A DNA stretch of 53,044 bases. It comes from Stappia sp. Its GTDB lineage: Bacteria > Pseudomonadota > Alphaproteobacteria > Rhizobiales > Stappiaceae. Each line of letters begins with the position of its first letter. The stretch's first letter is position 1. The stretch spans positions 66,833-119,876 of the forward strand of contig PBLF01000007.1 in assembly GCA_002722295.1 (NCBI GenBank). Direction: 5' to 3'. Both the position numbers and the translations under genes were made by a program. This document shows positions 23,833-32,533 of the stretch, piece after piece. The notes under the pieces are model-generated. The model worked only from the letters and a program-made list of their open reading frames with translations, had not been told where the DNA came from and made no database searches.

Positions 23833-26370
23833 ATGGCTGAAGCCGTCGCGCAACAGGCACAGGACCGGGGCGTCGAAAGCCTGCAACTCAAGATCGGGGG
23901 CATGAGCTGCTCGTTCTGCACGAACGCGATCGAGCGTGGGCTCGGCCGCGAGAAGGGCATCGAGGAGGTGCATGTCTCCCTCGCCCACGAAGAGGCCCTG
24001 GTGCGATTCCGGTCGGACGAGACCGACGAGACGCGGATCAAGGACACGTTGCGCGCCCTCGGCTTCATCGTCCGCGACCCGCGCAAGGTCGGCGCCTTCG
24101 ACGAGCAGCTCGACCTCAGGCGCAGGGAGCGCAACGACCTGATCTCGGCGGCGAGCCTCGCCCTCGTCCTGTTCGGGGCGATGGTCGCCATGTGGCTCGA
24201 CCTCTGGCGGATGCAGGACTGGCACGCCTGGACGGCGTGGGCGTTCGCCACTTACGTCTTCGCCTGGAACGGCCGGCGCATCGTCCGCATGGCCTGGGGC
24301 GCCGCGTGGCGCGGCATCACCAACCAGCACGTGCTGCTCTCGGTGGGCGCTATCGGCGCCTATATCGGCGGCCTCCTCGGGGCGCCGCTGCCGTTCCTCG
24401 GCTGGTACGGCTTCGTCGGCTTCCCGCCCGTCGACTTCTTCGGCGTGGTGGTGTTCCTGACCACCTATCACCTGCTGTCGGGCTACGTCTCGCTCGTGGT
24501 GCGCACCAAGGCGTCGGAAAGCGTGCGTCGGCTCCTGGAGATGCAGCCGCCGACCGCCCGGGTGGTCCGCGACGGCCGGGAAGAGGATGTCGCGATCGAT
24601 GAGATCGTCGTCGACGATCTCGTGCGCGTGCGTCCGGGCGACCGGATCCCGGTGGACGGCACGGTGGAGGACGGAACCTCCGCGGTCGACCAGTCGATCG
24701 TCACGGGCGAGCCGATCCCCGAGGAGAAGAAACAGGGCGACGAGGTGATCGGCGGCAGCGTCAATCAAACCGGCACCCTGCTCGTTCGCGTCACGCGCAC
24801 CGGCGACGACAGCTTCCTGCGCCAGATCGCGCGCCACGTGGAGGAGGCCAAGGCGATGAAGCCCGGCATCATCGTGCTGGTCGACCGGGTGCTGCTCTTC
24901 TACGTGCCGGCGGTGCTCGGAATCTCGGCGGCGGCACTGCTGTTCTGGGGTTTCGCGCCGCTGGCCTGGGGCAATGCGATGCAATGGGTCACGGCGATCT
25001 ACGCCGCGGTCACGGTGCTCGTGATGGGCTATCCCTGCGCGCTGGGCATGGCGACGCCGCTGGCGCTGATCCGCGGCGGCGGCATGGCGGCCGAGCGCGG
25101 CATCCTGATGCGCTCGGGCGAGGCCTTCCAGATCCTCAAGGACATCACCCACGTCGTGCTCGACAAGACCGGCACGATCACCGAGGGCAAGCCGCGGCTC
25201 GTCGCCGTGGAGGCAGTCGGCGAGCTGGGGCGCGACGAAGTCCTGCGCCTGGCCGCCGCCACCGAGGCGGTCTCGGAGCACCCGCTCGCCCGCGCCATTG
25301 TCGATGCGGCCGACGAGCTGGGGCTCGACCTGCCGGACGCGCACGACTTCCAGGCGACTGCCGGACAGGGCGTCGAAGCGACCGTCGAAGGACACACGAT
25401 CCTGGTCGGCACGCCCCGCTTCCTGCGCGCGCGCGATATCGACGTCGCGCCGGCCGAGGAACGGCTCGACCGGCACGAGGCGCAGGCGCATACGGCTGTG
25501 CTCGTCGGCATCGACGGGACGGTCGCCGGCGTGATCGCCATCGCCGACGCGGTCAAGCCGGACGCCGGGGACGCGATCGCGGAGCTCAAGCGTCGGGCTA
25601 TCGTGCCGGTGATGCTGACCGGCGACAACCAACGCACTGCCCGGGCCGTCGCCGGTCAGGTCGGTATCGAAGAGGTCCATGCCCAGATCGTGCCGCAGGA
25701 CAAGGCGGCACGGGTCCGCACGCTCCAGGAGCAGGGCGCACAGGTCGCCATGGTCGGCGACGGCATCAACGACGCGCCGGCCCTGATGCAGGCGCATGTC
25801 GGCATCGCCATCGGCGCGGGCACCGACATCGCGATCGAGTCCTCCGACATCGTGCTGATCGGCGAGCGCCTCGGCGCCGTGCCCGAGGCGATCACGATCG
25901 GCGGTATGAGCTATCGCAAAACGGTGCAGAACCTTTGGCTCGCGTTCTTCTTCAACGGCGTCGGCGTGCCGCTCGCGGCCACCGGGGGCGTGCACCCCTC
26001 CTGGGCCATGGCCGCCATGGCGGCCAGCGTCACCCTCGTGCTCGCCAACTCGTTCGGCGGTCGGGTGTTCACGCGCAGCAAGGCGCAGACCGATCATGTG
26101 CCGGAACGCCCGAGCTCGGGCCCACCGAAGGAAGCTGGTTTAGCCCAGGCCGATGGGGCGCTCACCCTTTCTGTGCCGAGCATCCACTGCCAGGGCTGCG
26201 TCGAGACCATCGAGGCCAACCTGCGGCTCGAGCCGGGGATCGGTCGTATCGAGGGGGACGTGAGATCAAAGACGCTCCGCGTCACCTACAACGACTCCGA
26301 CACCTCCCCGGACACGATCGAGGCCGCCGTCACAAGGCTGGGGCACAGGGTGGAGAAGCGGTCCGCTTGA
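23833..26370 (+). CDS. Heavy-metal P1B-type ATPase with YPC motif, HMA at both ends
   Basis: An 845-residue inner-membrane metal-exporting ATPase. In order: N-terminal HMA ([15 protein letters not shown], about 18-32), actuator TGEP (about 290), TM6 [13 protein letters not shown] (about 398), DKTGT phosphorylation site (about 444), HP in [17 protein letters not shown] (about 641), TM7/8 with FNGVGVPLA and [13 protein letters not shown], then a C-terminal HMA ([15 protein letters not shown], about 783). The usual CPC ligand pair is YPC here, so one transport-site cysteine is missing, while the TM7 Asn and TM8 Met/Ser of copper pumps are kept. Substrate is uncertain (Cu(I), Ag or Hg). It is the last gene of the MerR-CcdA operon. 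Confidence 0.9.
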   Translation: MAEAVAQQAQDRGVESLQLKIGGMSCSFCTNAIERGLGREKGIEEVHVSLAHEEALVRFRSDETDETRIKDTLRALGFIVRDPRKVGAFDEQLDLRRRERNDLISAASLALVLFGAMVAMWLDLWRMQDWHAWTAWAFATYVFAWNGRRIVRMAWGAAWRGITNQHVLLSVGAIGAYIGGLLGAPLPFLGWYGFVGFPPVDFFGVVVFLTTYHLLSGYVSLVVRTKASESVRRLLEMQPPTARVVRDGREEDVAIDEIVVDDLVRVRPGDRIPVDGTVEDGTSAVDQSIVTGEPIPEEKKQGDEVIGGSVNQTGTLLVRVTRTGDDSFLRQIARHVEEAKAMKPGIIVLVDRVLLFYVPAVLGISAAALLFWGFAPLAWGNAMQWVTAIYAAVTVLVMGYPCALGMATPLALIRGGGMAAERGILMRSGEAFQILKDITHVVLDKTGTITEGKPRLVAVEAVGELGRDEVLRLAAATEAVSEHPLARAIVDAADELGLDLPDAHDFQATAGQGVEATVEGHTILVGTPRFLRARDIDVAPAEERLDRHEAQAHTAVLVGIDGTVAGVIAIADAVKPDAGDAIAELKRRAIVPVMLTGDNQRTARAVAGQVGIEEVHAQIVPQDKAARVRTLQEQGAQVAMVGDGINDAPALMQAHVGIAIGAGTDIAIESSDIVLIGERLGAVPEAITIGGMSYRKTVQNLWLAFFFNGVGVPLAATGGVHPSWAMAAMAASVTLVLANSFGGRVFTRSKAQTDHVPERPSSGPPKEAGLAQADGALTLSVPSIHCQGCVETIEANLRLEPGIGRIEGDVRSKTLRVTYNDSDTSPDTIEAAVTRLGHRVEKRSA

Positions 26371-26380
26371 CGGGCGAAGG

Positions 26381-26411
26381 TTGAACCTCCTCCTACGGGA
26401 GGTTCTATATG
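26381..26411 (+). promoter_or_regulatory. MerR-type promoter of operon 26419-30397
   Basis: TTGAAC (26381-26386), exactly 19 bp, then TATATG (26406-26411). The spacer carries the dyad ACCTCC...GGAGGT. It begins 11 nt after the ATPase stop. The expected transcription start, about 7 nt after the -10, falls on or next to the ATG at 26419, implying a leaderless regulator mRNA. Confidence 0.8.
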
Positions 26412-26418
26412 AGTGGAT

Positions 26419-26934
26419 ATGAAAGACCAGAGACCCTATTCGATCGGCGAGGCGGCCGAGGCCACCGGCCTGTCGGTGAAGGCGATCCGCCATTATGAAG
26501 AGGTCGGCCTGATCCCGCGGCCGCGCCGACACGACGGCAACGCCCGGACGGGCGGCAACCGCCTCTATACCGAACAGGAGCTCGCCAGGCTCCGGTTCGT
26601 CAGGCAGGCCCGGCATCTCGACCTGGGGCTGGACGAGATCCGTCGCCTTCTCGAGATCGCCGAGGAGACGTGCCCGGGCCGACATCCCGAATTTCGCCGG
26701 ATTCTGACCGGCCACCTGGAGATGGTGACCCGCCGCATTGCCCAGTTGAGCGACTTGCAGTCCCGGCTGACGGCACTGCTGTCGAAGGATGAATCCGGGC
26801 GTGTCCAACGCTGCTCCGGCAACGGCTGTGGCTGCCTCGACGCAAACCCCGCTCCTGGCCGCCAGCGCGTCGGCGGTGAAGATGATGCCCACAGGAGCCG
26901 ACGGAGAAAGGGCCGGGACCCCGGCTCTCCATGA
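26419..26934 (+). CDS. MerR-family regulator, probably leaderless
   Basis: A 171-residue MerR-family protein. Winged helix: YSIGEAAEATGLSVKAIRHYEE, followed by RLRFVRQARHLDLGLDEIRRL. The C-terminal half has a Cys in EETCPGRHPEF and a Cys cluster RCSGNGCGCL near residue 133, then a basic, low-complexity tail of about 35 residues. The cysteine spacing does not match MerR, CueR or ZntR, so its signal is unknown. A GTG at 26413 lies inside the -10 element, so ATG 26419 is the first usable start. The stop overlaps the next ATG. Confidence 0.85.
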   Translation: MKDQRPYSIGEAAEATGLSVKAIRHYEEVGLIPRPRRHDGNARTGGNRLYTEQELARLRFVRQARHLDLGLDEIRRLLEIAEETCPGRHPEFRRILTGHLEMVTRRIAQLSDLQSRLTALLSKDESGRVQRCSGNGCGCLDANPAPGRQRVGGEDDAHRSRRRKGRDPGSP

Positions 26935-27530
26935 ACCGGTTGATCCGGTCCGCACTCCGGAGATGGCTGTATCTGCGCCGCGGCCGTATGCCGCCGGCCC
27001 GTCTGAACGGACCGATGTGGTATTTTGCGTTCGGCTCCAACATGAACGAGCGCCTGTTCCGCGAGCGCCGTCACATGACGCCGATCGAGACCCGGATCGC
27101 CCGGCTGGACGGCTACCGCCTGCGGTTCGCCGTTGCAGGGCGGCGAAGTCCGGGCGCCTCGGCCCGTTTCGTGGAGCTTGTCCAGGGGATCGACCAGGTC
27201 GCCGCGGGCGGACGCAAGCCGGGTGTCTCGGCTCCGGCCGATATCGTGGAAGCACCCGGCGAACACGTCTGGGGCGCACTCTATCTGCTTCCGTTCCGCA
27301 AGTTCGTCCGGCTCGACGCGAGCGAGGGGCGGCAGTACGCCTATCTGTGGGTCGACGTCGAGGACCAGGATGGCCAAACGGTCCATGCCCTCACGTACCA
27401 CGTCCCCTATCCCGCTCCGGAAGGGCGCCCCTCGCGCGGTTATCTGGAGTTAATCCGCACCGCCGCACAGGAGCGAGGTATGCCCGAAAGCTATGTCGCT
27501 TTCCTGGATCGCGTGGAGCCGCGTCCGTGA
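26931..27530 (+). CDS. Gamma-glutamylcyclotransferase-like protein (first)
   Basis: A 199-residue cytosolic protein of the AIG2/gamma-glutamylcyclotransferase fold. The substrate-binding loop is WYFAFGSNMNERLF (about 30-43), and the catalytic Glu lies in FVRLDASEGRQYAYL (about 126). Family members release 5-oxoproline from gamma-glutamyl peptides such as glutathione. The N-terminal 28 residues are basic and precede the domain. It is coupled by ATGA overlap to MerR upstream and GTGA overlap to the membrane gene downstream. A paralogue closes the same operon. A role in thiol-metal conjugate turnover is inference. Confidence 0.85.
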   Translation: MNRLIRSALRRWLYLRRGRMPPARLNGPMWYFAFGSNMNERLFRERRHMTPIETRIARLDGYRLRFAVAGRRSPGASARFVELVQGIDQVAAGGRKPGVSAPADIVEAPGEHVWGALYLLPFRKFVRLDASEGRQYAYLWVDVEDQDGQTVHALTYHVPYPAPEGRPSRGYLELIRTAAQERGMPESYVAFLDRVEPRP

Positions 27531-28588
27531 TCGAGCTGGACGAAACTCCCCCCGCCGCGGCGACGCGGCAGCCCCGCCACCGTTGGCTCAACTGGCTGGG
27601 CGCGGCGATCGGCCTCGGCCTGATCGCCCTTCTCGCCTGGCGGCTCGACTGGCGCCAGTTCGCCGAGGTACTGCAATCCGCCCGGCCGGAGTTCGTGCTG
27701 GCCACCTTCCTGGCGATCACCCTGGAGCAGGTCATCCGGGGCTGGAAGTGGCGCCAGATCCTGACGCCGCTCTGCGACTGCCGGACATCGCACCTGTTCG
27801 GCGCGACCATGGCCGGCTATCTCGCCAACCTCCTCGTCCCGCTCGGCCTCAGCCCCTTCGTCCGCTCATGGCTCGTCGCCCGCAAACAGAAGATTTCGAT
27901 GAGCTGCGCGCTGGCCACGGTCGCCATCGACCGGCTGGTCGACGGGCTGGTGTTCGCGGGCATCGTCGTCGTCGTGGTGCTGGCCGCGGTCATCCCCGAC
28001 CCGAACGGCAACATCGGCCTCGGCCTCCTCCTCGGCGCCGGCGGCAGCGCGGCGGCGATCGTCGCGGCGCTCGTCCTGCTCGCGCACCACAAGCGCCGAT
28101 CGGCGTCCGGCATCGGGGTCCCCCTCGCCCTCGCCGACCGCCTGCCGGGGCGCCTGGCGGTCCGCGCGCGATCGCTCGCGATCGCCTTCGCCGACGGGAT
28201 CGTCTGGCCGCGGGAGCGCTGGCGCGGTGTCGCCATCGTAATGGCCGGCATCGTTATCAAGCTGATCGCGACCTCGCATCTTTTCTGGGCGGGTCTCGCC
28301 TTCGGCGTCGTGCTGGAGCCGCTCGTCTATCTCGCCTTGCTGGCGATCCTCGGCTTCATCGTCATTCTCGCGCATATGGCCAGGGTGCCCGCCGGCTTCG
28401 TCGTCGGCGCCGTGTTCTCGCTCGGCCTCTTCGGGGTCGGGGACGCCGCCGCTCTGGCCATGGTCACCGTCGTCATGGCGGCCAACATGCTGGCCGTTGC
28501 CGTCTTTGGCGGCTGGGGGCTCTGGATTCACGGCGTCGGTCTCGGCGATCTCGGCCGGCGGAAGGTCGCAGCCGATGCCGGCCCGTGA
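27527..28588 (+). CDS. LPG-synthase-TM (flippase-like) membrane protein
   Basis: A 353-residue protein with about seven to eight TM segments of the lysylphosphatidylglycerol synthase TM family (UPF0104). Features are the amphipathic start WRLDWRQFAEVLQSARPEF, then GWKWRQILTPL, the family core GYLANLLVPLGLSPFVRSWL, and ATVAIDRLVDGLVFAG. Some relatives flip or modify lipids. No aminoacyl-transferase domain is fused. The start is GTG at 27527, overlapping the first cyclotransferase stop. The frame stays open upstream, but that is the overlap with the previous gene. Confidence 0.82.
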   Translation: MIELDETPPAAATRQPRHRWLNWLGAAIGLGLIALLAWRLDWRQFAEVLQSARPEFVLATFLAITLEQVIRGWKWRQILTPLCDCRTSHLFGATMAGYLANLLVPLGLSPFVRSWLVARKQKISMSCALATVAIDRLVDGLVFAGIVVVVVLAAVIPDPNGNIGLGLLLGAGGSAAAIVAALVLLAHHKRRSASGIGVPLALADRLPGRLAVRARSLAIAFADGIVWPRERWRGVAIVMAGIVIKLIATSHLFWAGLAFGVVLEPLVYLALLAILGFIVILAHMARVPAGFVVGAVFSLGLFGVGDAAALAMVTVVMAANMLAVAVFGGWGLWIHGVGLGDLGRRKVAADAGP

Positions 28589-29840
28589 ACCCTCTCGCCG
28601 CTTCGTGCGCATCGCCACCGCCGGCGCCTTCTTCCAGGGCGGCGCCGCGGCGGTCGATACCGGCACGATCATGGCAAGCCTCGTCCACGGCCTCACCGGC
28701 AGCTCCGTCGCGGTCGGCGCGGCCGCCGCGATCGCCCGCTACGGCTGGCTGTTCCCGCAGTTGTTCGTCGCCTGGTTCGCTCAGGCCCGGCGGCGGCGCA
28801 TGCCGTTCTACGCCCTGGGGGCGTTCGGCCGGGTCGCCTGCCTGATCGGCGTTGCCGGGATCGTCGTTATGGCCGGTCCCAACCCGGCGTCCATCTTGAT
28901 CGTCGTCTTCTTCGTACTCTGGACGCTCTACGCCTTCGTCGGCGGTATCCTCGCGGTCCCCTACAACGACATCGTCGCCCGTTCGATTCCCTCCGCCCGG
29001 CGCAGCCGTCTCCTGGCGCTGCGGTTCTTCGCGGGCGGACTGCTGGCGCTCGGCGTCGCCGCCGTCGCCGGCCGGGCGATCGACGCGCTGGCGTTTCCCG
29101 CCGGGCATGCGGTGGTTCTGCTGACCGGGGCCGGACTGCTGCTGGTCTCGGCGATCTCCTTCGTCTCCGCCGGCGAGCCGTTGGCGCCTGAGCCGAAGCA
29201 AACGACCGGCTTCGGGCCCTTCCTCCGGGAGGGGTTGGACGTGTTCCGGCAGGATCGGCGCTTTCGCCTGTTCGTGGGCGTGCGCTGGCTCGACGGCACC
29301 GTCATGATGGCGCTGCCCTTCTACGTGGTGGCAGCGACGCAGGCCGGGGTCACCGCGGCGGAGGTCGCGACGCTGCTCGGCGCGCAGACGGCGGGCGCGC
29401 TCCTGTCCAACCCGCTCTGGGGCTGGTGGGGCGACCGGCTCGGCAAGCGGCGGCTGCTCGGCGTCACGGCGGTGCTCGCGATCGCCGCCCCCCTGCTCAC
29501 GGTCCTCTGGATGAGCGTGGTGCCGCCGGGCGGAATCCCCGCCCTTCCCGCCTTCGCGGCGATCTTCCTGGTCCTCGGCGCGGTAAACAACGGCGGTAAC
29601 ATCGCCCATCTGGGATATCTCTGGGAGATCTCGCCGGACGACCGGCGGCCGGCCTACAGCGGCTACTTCAACGCGCTGGTGGCGCCGGCGGCGCTGTCGC
29701 CGCTCGCCGGTGCGGCGGTGGTCGAGGCAATCGGGCTGTCTGCGGTCTTCGTGGCGGGTGTCATGGCCGCCGTCGGCCAGGTCATCGCCGTCCATCGCCT
29801 TCGACATGTCGAAGAGGGCATGGTGGGCCGATGTTCCTGA
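28575..29840 (+). CDS. MFS transporter
   Basis: A 421-residue protein with about 12 TM segments in two halves. The cytosolic loop motif between TM8 and TM9 reads WGWWGDRLGKRRLLGVTAVL, a clear MFS G-x-L-x-D-R-x-G-R-K-type motif. TM4-5 include NDIVARSIPSARRSRLLALR. The start at 28575 (MPAREPS) overlaps the upstream gene by 14 nt. Substrate unknown; its placement between a lipid-flippase-like protein and a cyclotransferase suggests export of a peptide- or lipid-linked compound, which is speculative. Confidence 0.85.
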   Translation: MPAREPSRRFVRIATAGAFFQGGAAAVDTGTIMASLVHGLTGSSVAVGAAAAIARYGWLFPQLFVAWFAQARRRRMPFYALGAFGRVACLIGVAGIVVMAGPNPASILIVVFFVLWTLYAFVGGILAVPYNDIVARSIPSARRSRLLALRFFAGGLLALGVAAVAGRAIDALAFPAGHAVVLLTGAGLLLVSAISFVSAGEPLAPEPKQTTGFGPFLREGLDVFRQDRRFRLFVGVRWLDGTVMMALPFYVVAATQAGVTAAEVATLLGAQTAGALLSNPLWGWWGDRLGKRRLLGVTAVLAIAAPLLTVLWMSVVPPGGIPALPAFAAIFLVLGAVNNGGNIAHLGYLWEISPDDRRPAYSGYFNALVAPAALSPLAGAAVVEAIGLSAVFVAGVMAAVGQVIAVHRLRHVEEGMVGRCS

Positions 29841-30397
29841 CCCTGAAACGCACGCTCCGGCGCGGCATCGCCCGGTCTTGGTGGCTGTCCAGGCTCTGGT
29901 ATCGCCGCTTCGGCCTCCGGGTAGAGGGACGGCCGGCGGATGAGGTGTGGCACTTCGCCTTCGGCGCCAACATGCACGACAGCGCGTTCCGCGTGCGCCG
30001 CCGCATGCGCCCCCTCGAATGGCGTCCCGGACGGATCAGGGACTACCGCCTGCGCTTCAATCTCGAGGGGCGCCCGAAGGGCAAGGCCGCGCCGGCGAAC
30101 GTCGAGCCCTCACCAGGCGCCGAGGTCTGGGGCGTGCTCTACAAGATCACCCGCCGCGACCTGATCTGGCTCGACAGCACCGAAGGAGTTCCCGGCCCGC
30201 GCTACCGCCAGATCCGGATCGAGGCGGAGGACAGGGAAGGGAACCATATGCCCTGTGTCACCTATATCGCAGAGGGCAAGGAGACGGATGGCAACCCGTC
30301 GCTGCGCTACATCACGCTGCTCCGCGAGGGGGCCCGTGCCCATGACCTGCCAGAGCACTGGGTACGGTTCCTCGACAATGTGGAGCACGCTGAGTGA
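29831..30397 (+). CDS. Gamma-glutamylcyclotransferase-like protein (second)
   Basis: A 188-residue paralogue of the protein at 26931-27530. It has the same basic N-terminal extension, then WHFAFGANMHDSAFRVRRRM (binding loop; FGAN replaces FGSN), YRLRFNLEGRPKG, and LIWLDSTEGVPGPRYRQI with the catalytic Glu. The Ser-to-Ala change in the loop may alter substrate. It overlaps the MFS stop by 10 nt and is the last gene of the operon, 12 nt before the stem-loop at 30409. Confidence 0.82.
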   Translation: MFLTLKRTLRRGIARSWWLSRLWYRRFGLRVEGRPADEVWHFAFGANMHDSAFRVRRRMRPLEWRPGRIRDYRLRFNLEGRPKGKAAPANVEPSPGAEVWGVLYKITRRDLIWLDSTEGVPGPRYRQIRIEAEDREGNHMPCVTYIAEGKETDGNPSLRYITLLREGARAHDLPEHWVRFLDNVEHAE

Positions 30398-30408
30398 CCA
30401 AAAAACAA

Positions 30409-30440
30409 AGGCCCCGCAAGCGGTTAAGCTTGCGGGGCCT
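30409..30440 (-). terminator. Perfect 13-bp stem-loop between convergent units
   Basis: Arms 30409-30421 and 30428-30440 pair perfectly (AGGCCCCGCAAGC / GCTTGCGGGGCCT) around GGTTAA. An A-run at 30399-30407 makes it a canonical terminator for minus-strand transcripts coming from the fic side. For the plus-strand operon the hairpin lies 12 nt after the last gene but lacks a T-run. Confidence 0.8.
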
Positions 30441-30641
30441 CCATTAGATGTGGATTTCGAGCGAGTTATAACAAAAGTGGTTGCGGGGGCGTGCAACCAA
30501 CGATACTTGCGATTGGTCGAGCGTCAAATCCCGAAGCTTGCCGCTTAGCATAACCTGTTCTGCCGGCTTTGAAAACCGCTTTGGCGGCCCGCTGACTTGC
30601 TTACGGATACGAGTCGGAACTGACCAGGTAGCCTCCAACCT

Positions 30642-31535
30642 TCAGCCCCGCGCCCGCCCAACCAACCTGTAGCTGGTGCTGCGGCCACCAGCATCCTCCT
30701 TCTCAAGCACACCCCGGTCAACCAGGTCCGTGATGTCGCGGAGCGCAGTGTCGGAGGAAACCTTGGTCAGCTTTGCCCATTTCGAGGATGTCAGCTTTCC
30801 CTCAAATCCATCGAGCAGCCGGTTGATCACGGCGCGCTGACGCTCGCTGAAGATCTCGCCTGCCATGGCCTCCCAGAAGCGTGCCTTGTGCAGAACGTGG
30901 CCCAGAACCTCTTCAGTGCCGTCGAAAGCCCGGTCCAGGCATCCGAGGAACCAGTCGAGCCAGCCGGTGATGTCTAACCCGCCCTTCTGCGTTCTTTCCA
31001 GCATGGCGTAGTATTCTCCTCGCTCACGCCGGATCCGGGCCGACATGCTGTAGAAGCGCTGCGCACTCCCCTCGGATCGGGCCAGAGCCATATCGGCGAT
31101 GGCGCGGGCGATACGCCCATTCCCGTCCTCGAACGGATGGATCGTCACGAACCAGAGATGGGCGATGGCCGCGCGGATGACCGGATCCGTGGCATCGCGC
31201 GTCTCGAACCAGTCCAGGAACGCCGCCATCTCGTCCGGCAGGCGTTCTGCCTTCGGCGCTTCGAAATGCACGCGCTCACGCCCGTAGGGGCCGGAGACGA
31301 CTTGCATCGGTCCGGTCTCCGGGGGGCGCCATGCGCCGACGGCGATCCGGGCCATGCCGCTGCGCCCGGTCGGGAACAGTGCGGCATGCCAGGCGAAGAG
31401 CCGTTCCGCGGTGAGGGGGGACGCATAGTTCTGCGTCGCATCCAGCATCATCTCGACCACACCCTCGACGTCACGATCGACCGGGGCAAGCGCACCGATC
31501 TCCATCCCGAGGCGCCGGGCAATGGAGGAGCGCAC
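30642..31535 (-). pseudogene. Fic-domain protein gene, 5' end lost at IS21
   Basis: 297 codons encoding a Fic AMP-transferase-type domain with the full motif HPFEDGNGRIAR (about residue 133) and a C-terminal winged-helix-like part (LTSSKWAKLTKVSSDTALRD). In the DUF4172-Fic family about 70 further N-terminal residues, including the (S/T)xxxE(G/N)-type region, precede the sequence QVRSSIARRLG. Here the coding frame stops being Fic-like at CAA (31536-31538), where the IS21 left end begins. The 5' end, promoter and regulatory part are thus missing. A GTG at 31535 could allow translation of the remaining domain, but I treat it as broken. Confidence 0.8.
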
Positions 31536-31538
31536 TTG

Positions 31539-32412
31539 TGTGAACCGGCATGCAAAATTGACCCCGTAGCGGGGTGATCGGCGTCCAAAAATGACCCCCT
31601 TACACTGATGTGGATGATGCCCCCGAGGTCATCGGGGAGCACAGTGTGGGATGTTGGTCGTGGAGACGATAGCGAAGATCCGGCGGGCGTATTTTCAGGA
31701 CAAGAAGTCGATCAAGCAGATCTGCCGGGAGCTGCGAGTATCGCGGAACACGGTGCGCAAGGTGATCCGGTCCGGTGCGACGGAGCTCACCTATGAGCGA
31801 ACCATTCAGCCGTTGCCGAAGATCGGGCCTTGGCAAGACATGCTCGACGAGATGCTGGCGGTGAACGCGCGGAAGCCCAAGCGCGAGCGACTGACTCGCA
31901 TCCGCATTTTTGAGGAACTCCGGGCTCAAGGATATGACGGTGGCTATGATGCGGTCCGGCGATACGCGGCCTCCTGGTCGAAGGAGGAAGCGGTGGCATC
32001 TGCGGCCGCCCATGTCCCGCTAACCTTCGATCCAGGCGAGGCCTACCAGTTCGACTGGAGCCACGAGATCGTGGTGATCGACGGCGCGACGACCACGGTG
32101 AAGGTGGCACATGTCCGCCTGTGTCACAGCCGGATGCTGTTCGTGCGTGCCTATCCCCGCGAGACGCAGGAGATGGTCTTCGACGCCCATGACAAGGCCT
32201 TCGCCTTCTTCGGGGGCACCTGCACGCGGGGCATCTACGACAACATGAAGACCGCGGTCGACACGATCTTCGTCGGCCGCGACCGAGCCTACAACCGCCG
32301 GTTCCAGCAGATGTGCAGCCATTACCTCGTCGATCCCGTCGCTTGCACCCCGGCATCCGGCTGGGAGAAGGGACAGGTCGAGAACCAGGTCGGCGTTGTC
32401 CGACGGCGGTTC
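31539..32412 (+). mobile_element. IS21-family element, right part deleted
   Basis: The left end starts TGTGAACCGGCATGC at 31539, directly after the truncated fic codons. It contains repeated AAAATTGACCCC / AAAAATGACCCC blocks (31555-31600) typical of IS21 transposase-binding repeats. istA follows. Homology stops near 32412, where the sequence switches to a minus-strand FAD-monooxygenase gene. The 3' third of istA, the whole of istB and the right end are gone. Confidence 0.8.
31651..32412 (+). pseudogene. istA: IS21 transposase istA, 3'-truncated
   Basis: About 254 codons of an IstA-type transposase. It has the N-terminal helix-turn-helix IKQICRELRVSRNTVRKVI, and the DDE core with FDWSHEIVVIDG (first Asp) and GIYDNMKTAVD (second Asp). 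The region WEKGQVENQVGVVRRRF holds the Glu. The frame then runs for about 29 non-homologous codons to 32502. IstA normally exceeds 500 residues, so this copy is inactive. The start at 31651 is the family-typical MLVVETIAKIRRAYF. Confidence 0.85.
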
Positions 32413-32492
32413 CCCGACCGGGCCAGTAGGAGACCGAGCATCAGGCCCGCCGGTCCCGCACCGACCACGATGCAGTTCTGGCTCCTTTTCAC
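32412..32492 (-). pseudogene. 5' fragment of a FAD-dependent monooxygenase gene
   Basis: Twenty-seven codons reading QNCIVVGAGPAGLMLGLLLA after a GTG start: the GxGxxG FAD-binding beta-alpha-beta of PheA/TetX-like aromatic hydroxylases. The fragment ends at ARSG near 32412, where IS21 sequence takes over. It follows the MerR gene (32534-32983) on the same strand, suggesting that the RND operon once continued into this enzyme gene. A TTG at 32510 in frame is an alternative start. Confidence 0.75.
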
Positions 32493-32533
32493 ATGGGAAT
32501 AGTATCTCAACTTCGCAGGTCCTTGGGATGAGG

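Noticed and set aside
23305..26097. Very long minus-strand open frame (930 codons) across the YPC ATPase
   Set aside because: It is antisense to a P-type ATPase with all catalytic motifs. Its translation is rich in Arg, Asp and His with no domain, as expected for the reverse of GC-rich coding DNA.
28473..29807. Minus-strand open frame of 444 codons opposite the MFS gene
   Set aside because: Antisense of a clear 12-TM MFS protein; composition dominated by Arg, Asp and Gly with no recognisable fold.
30481..30672. Short plus-strand frame between the stem-loop and fic
   Set aside because: Antisense to the fic end, no ribosome site, no similarity; the region looks non-coding.
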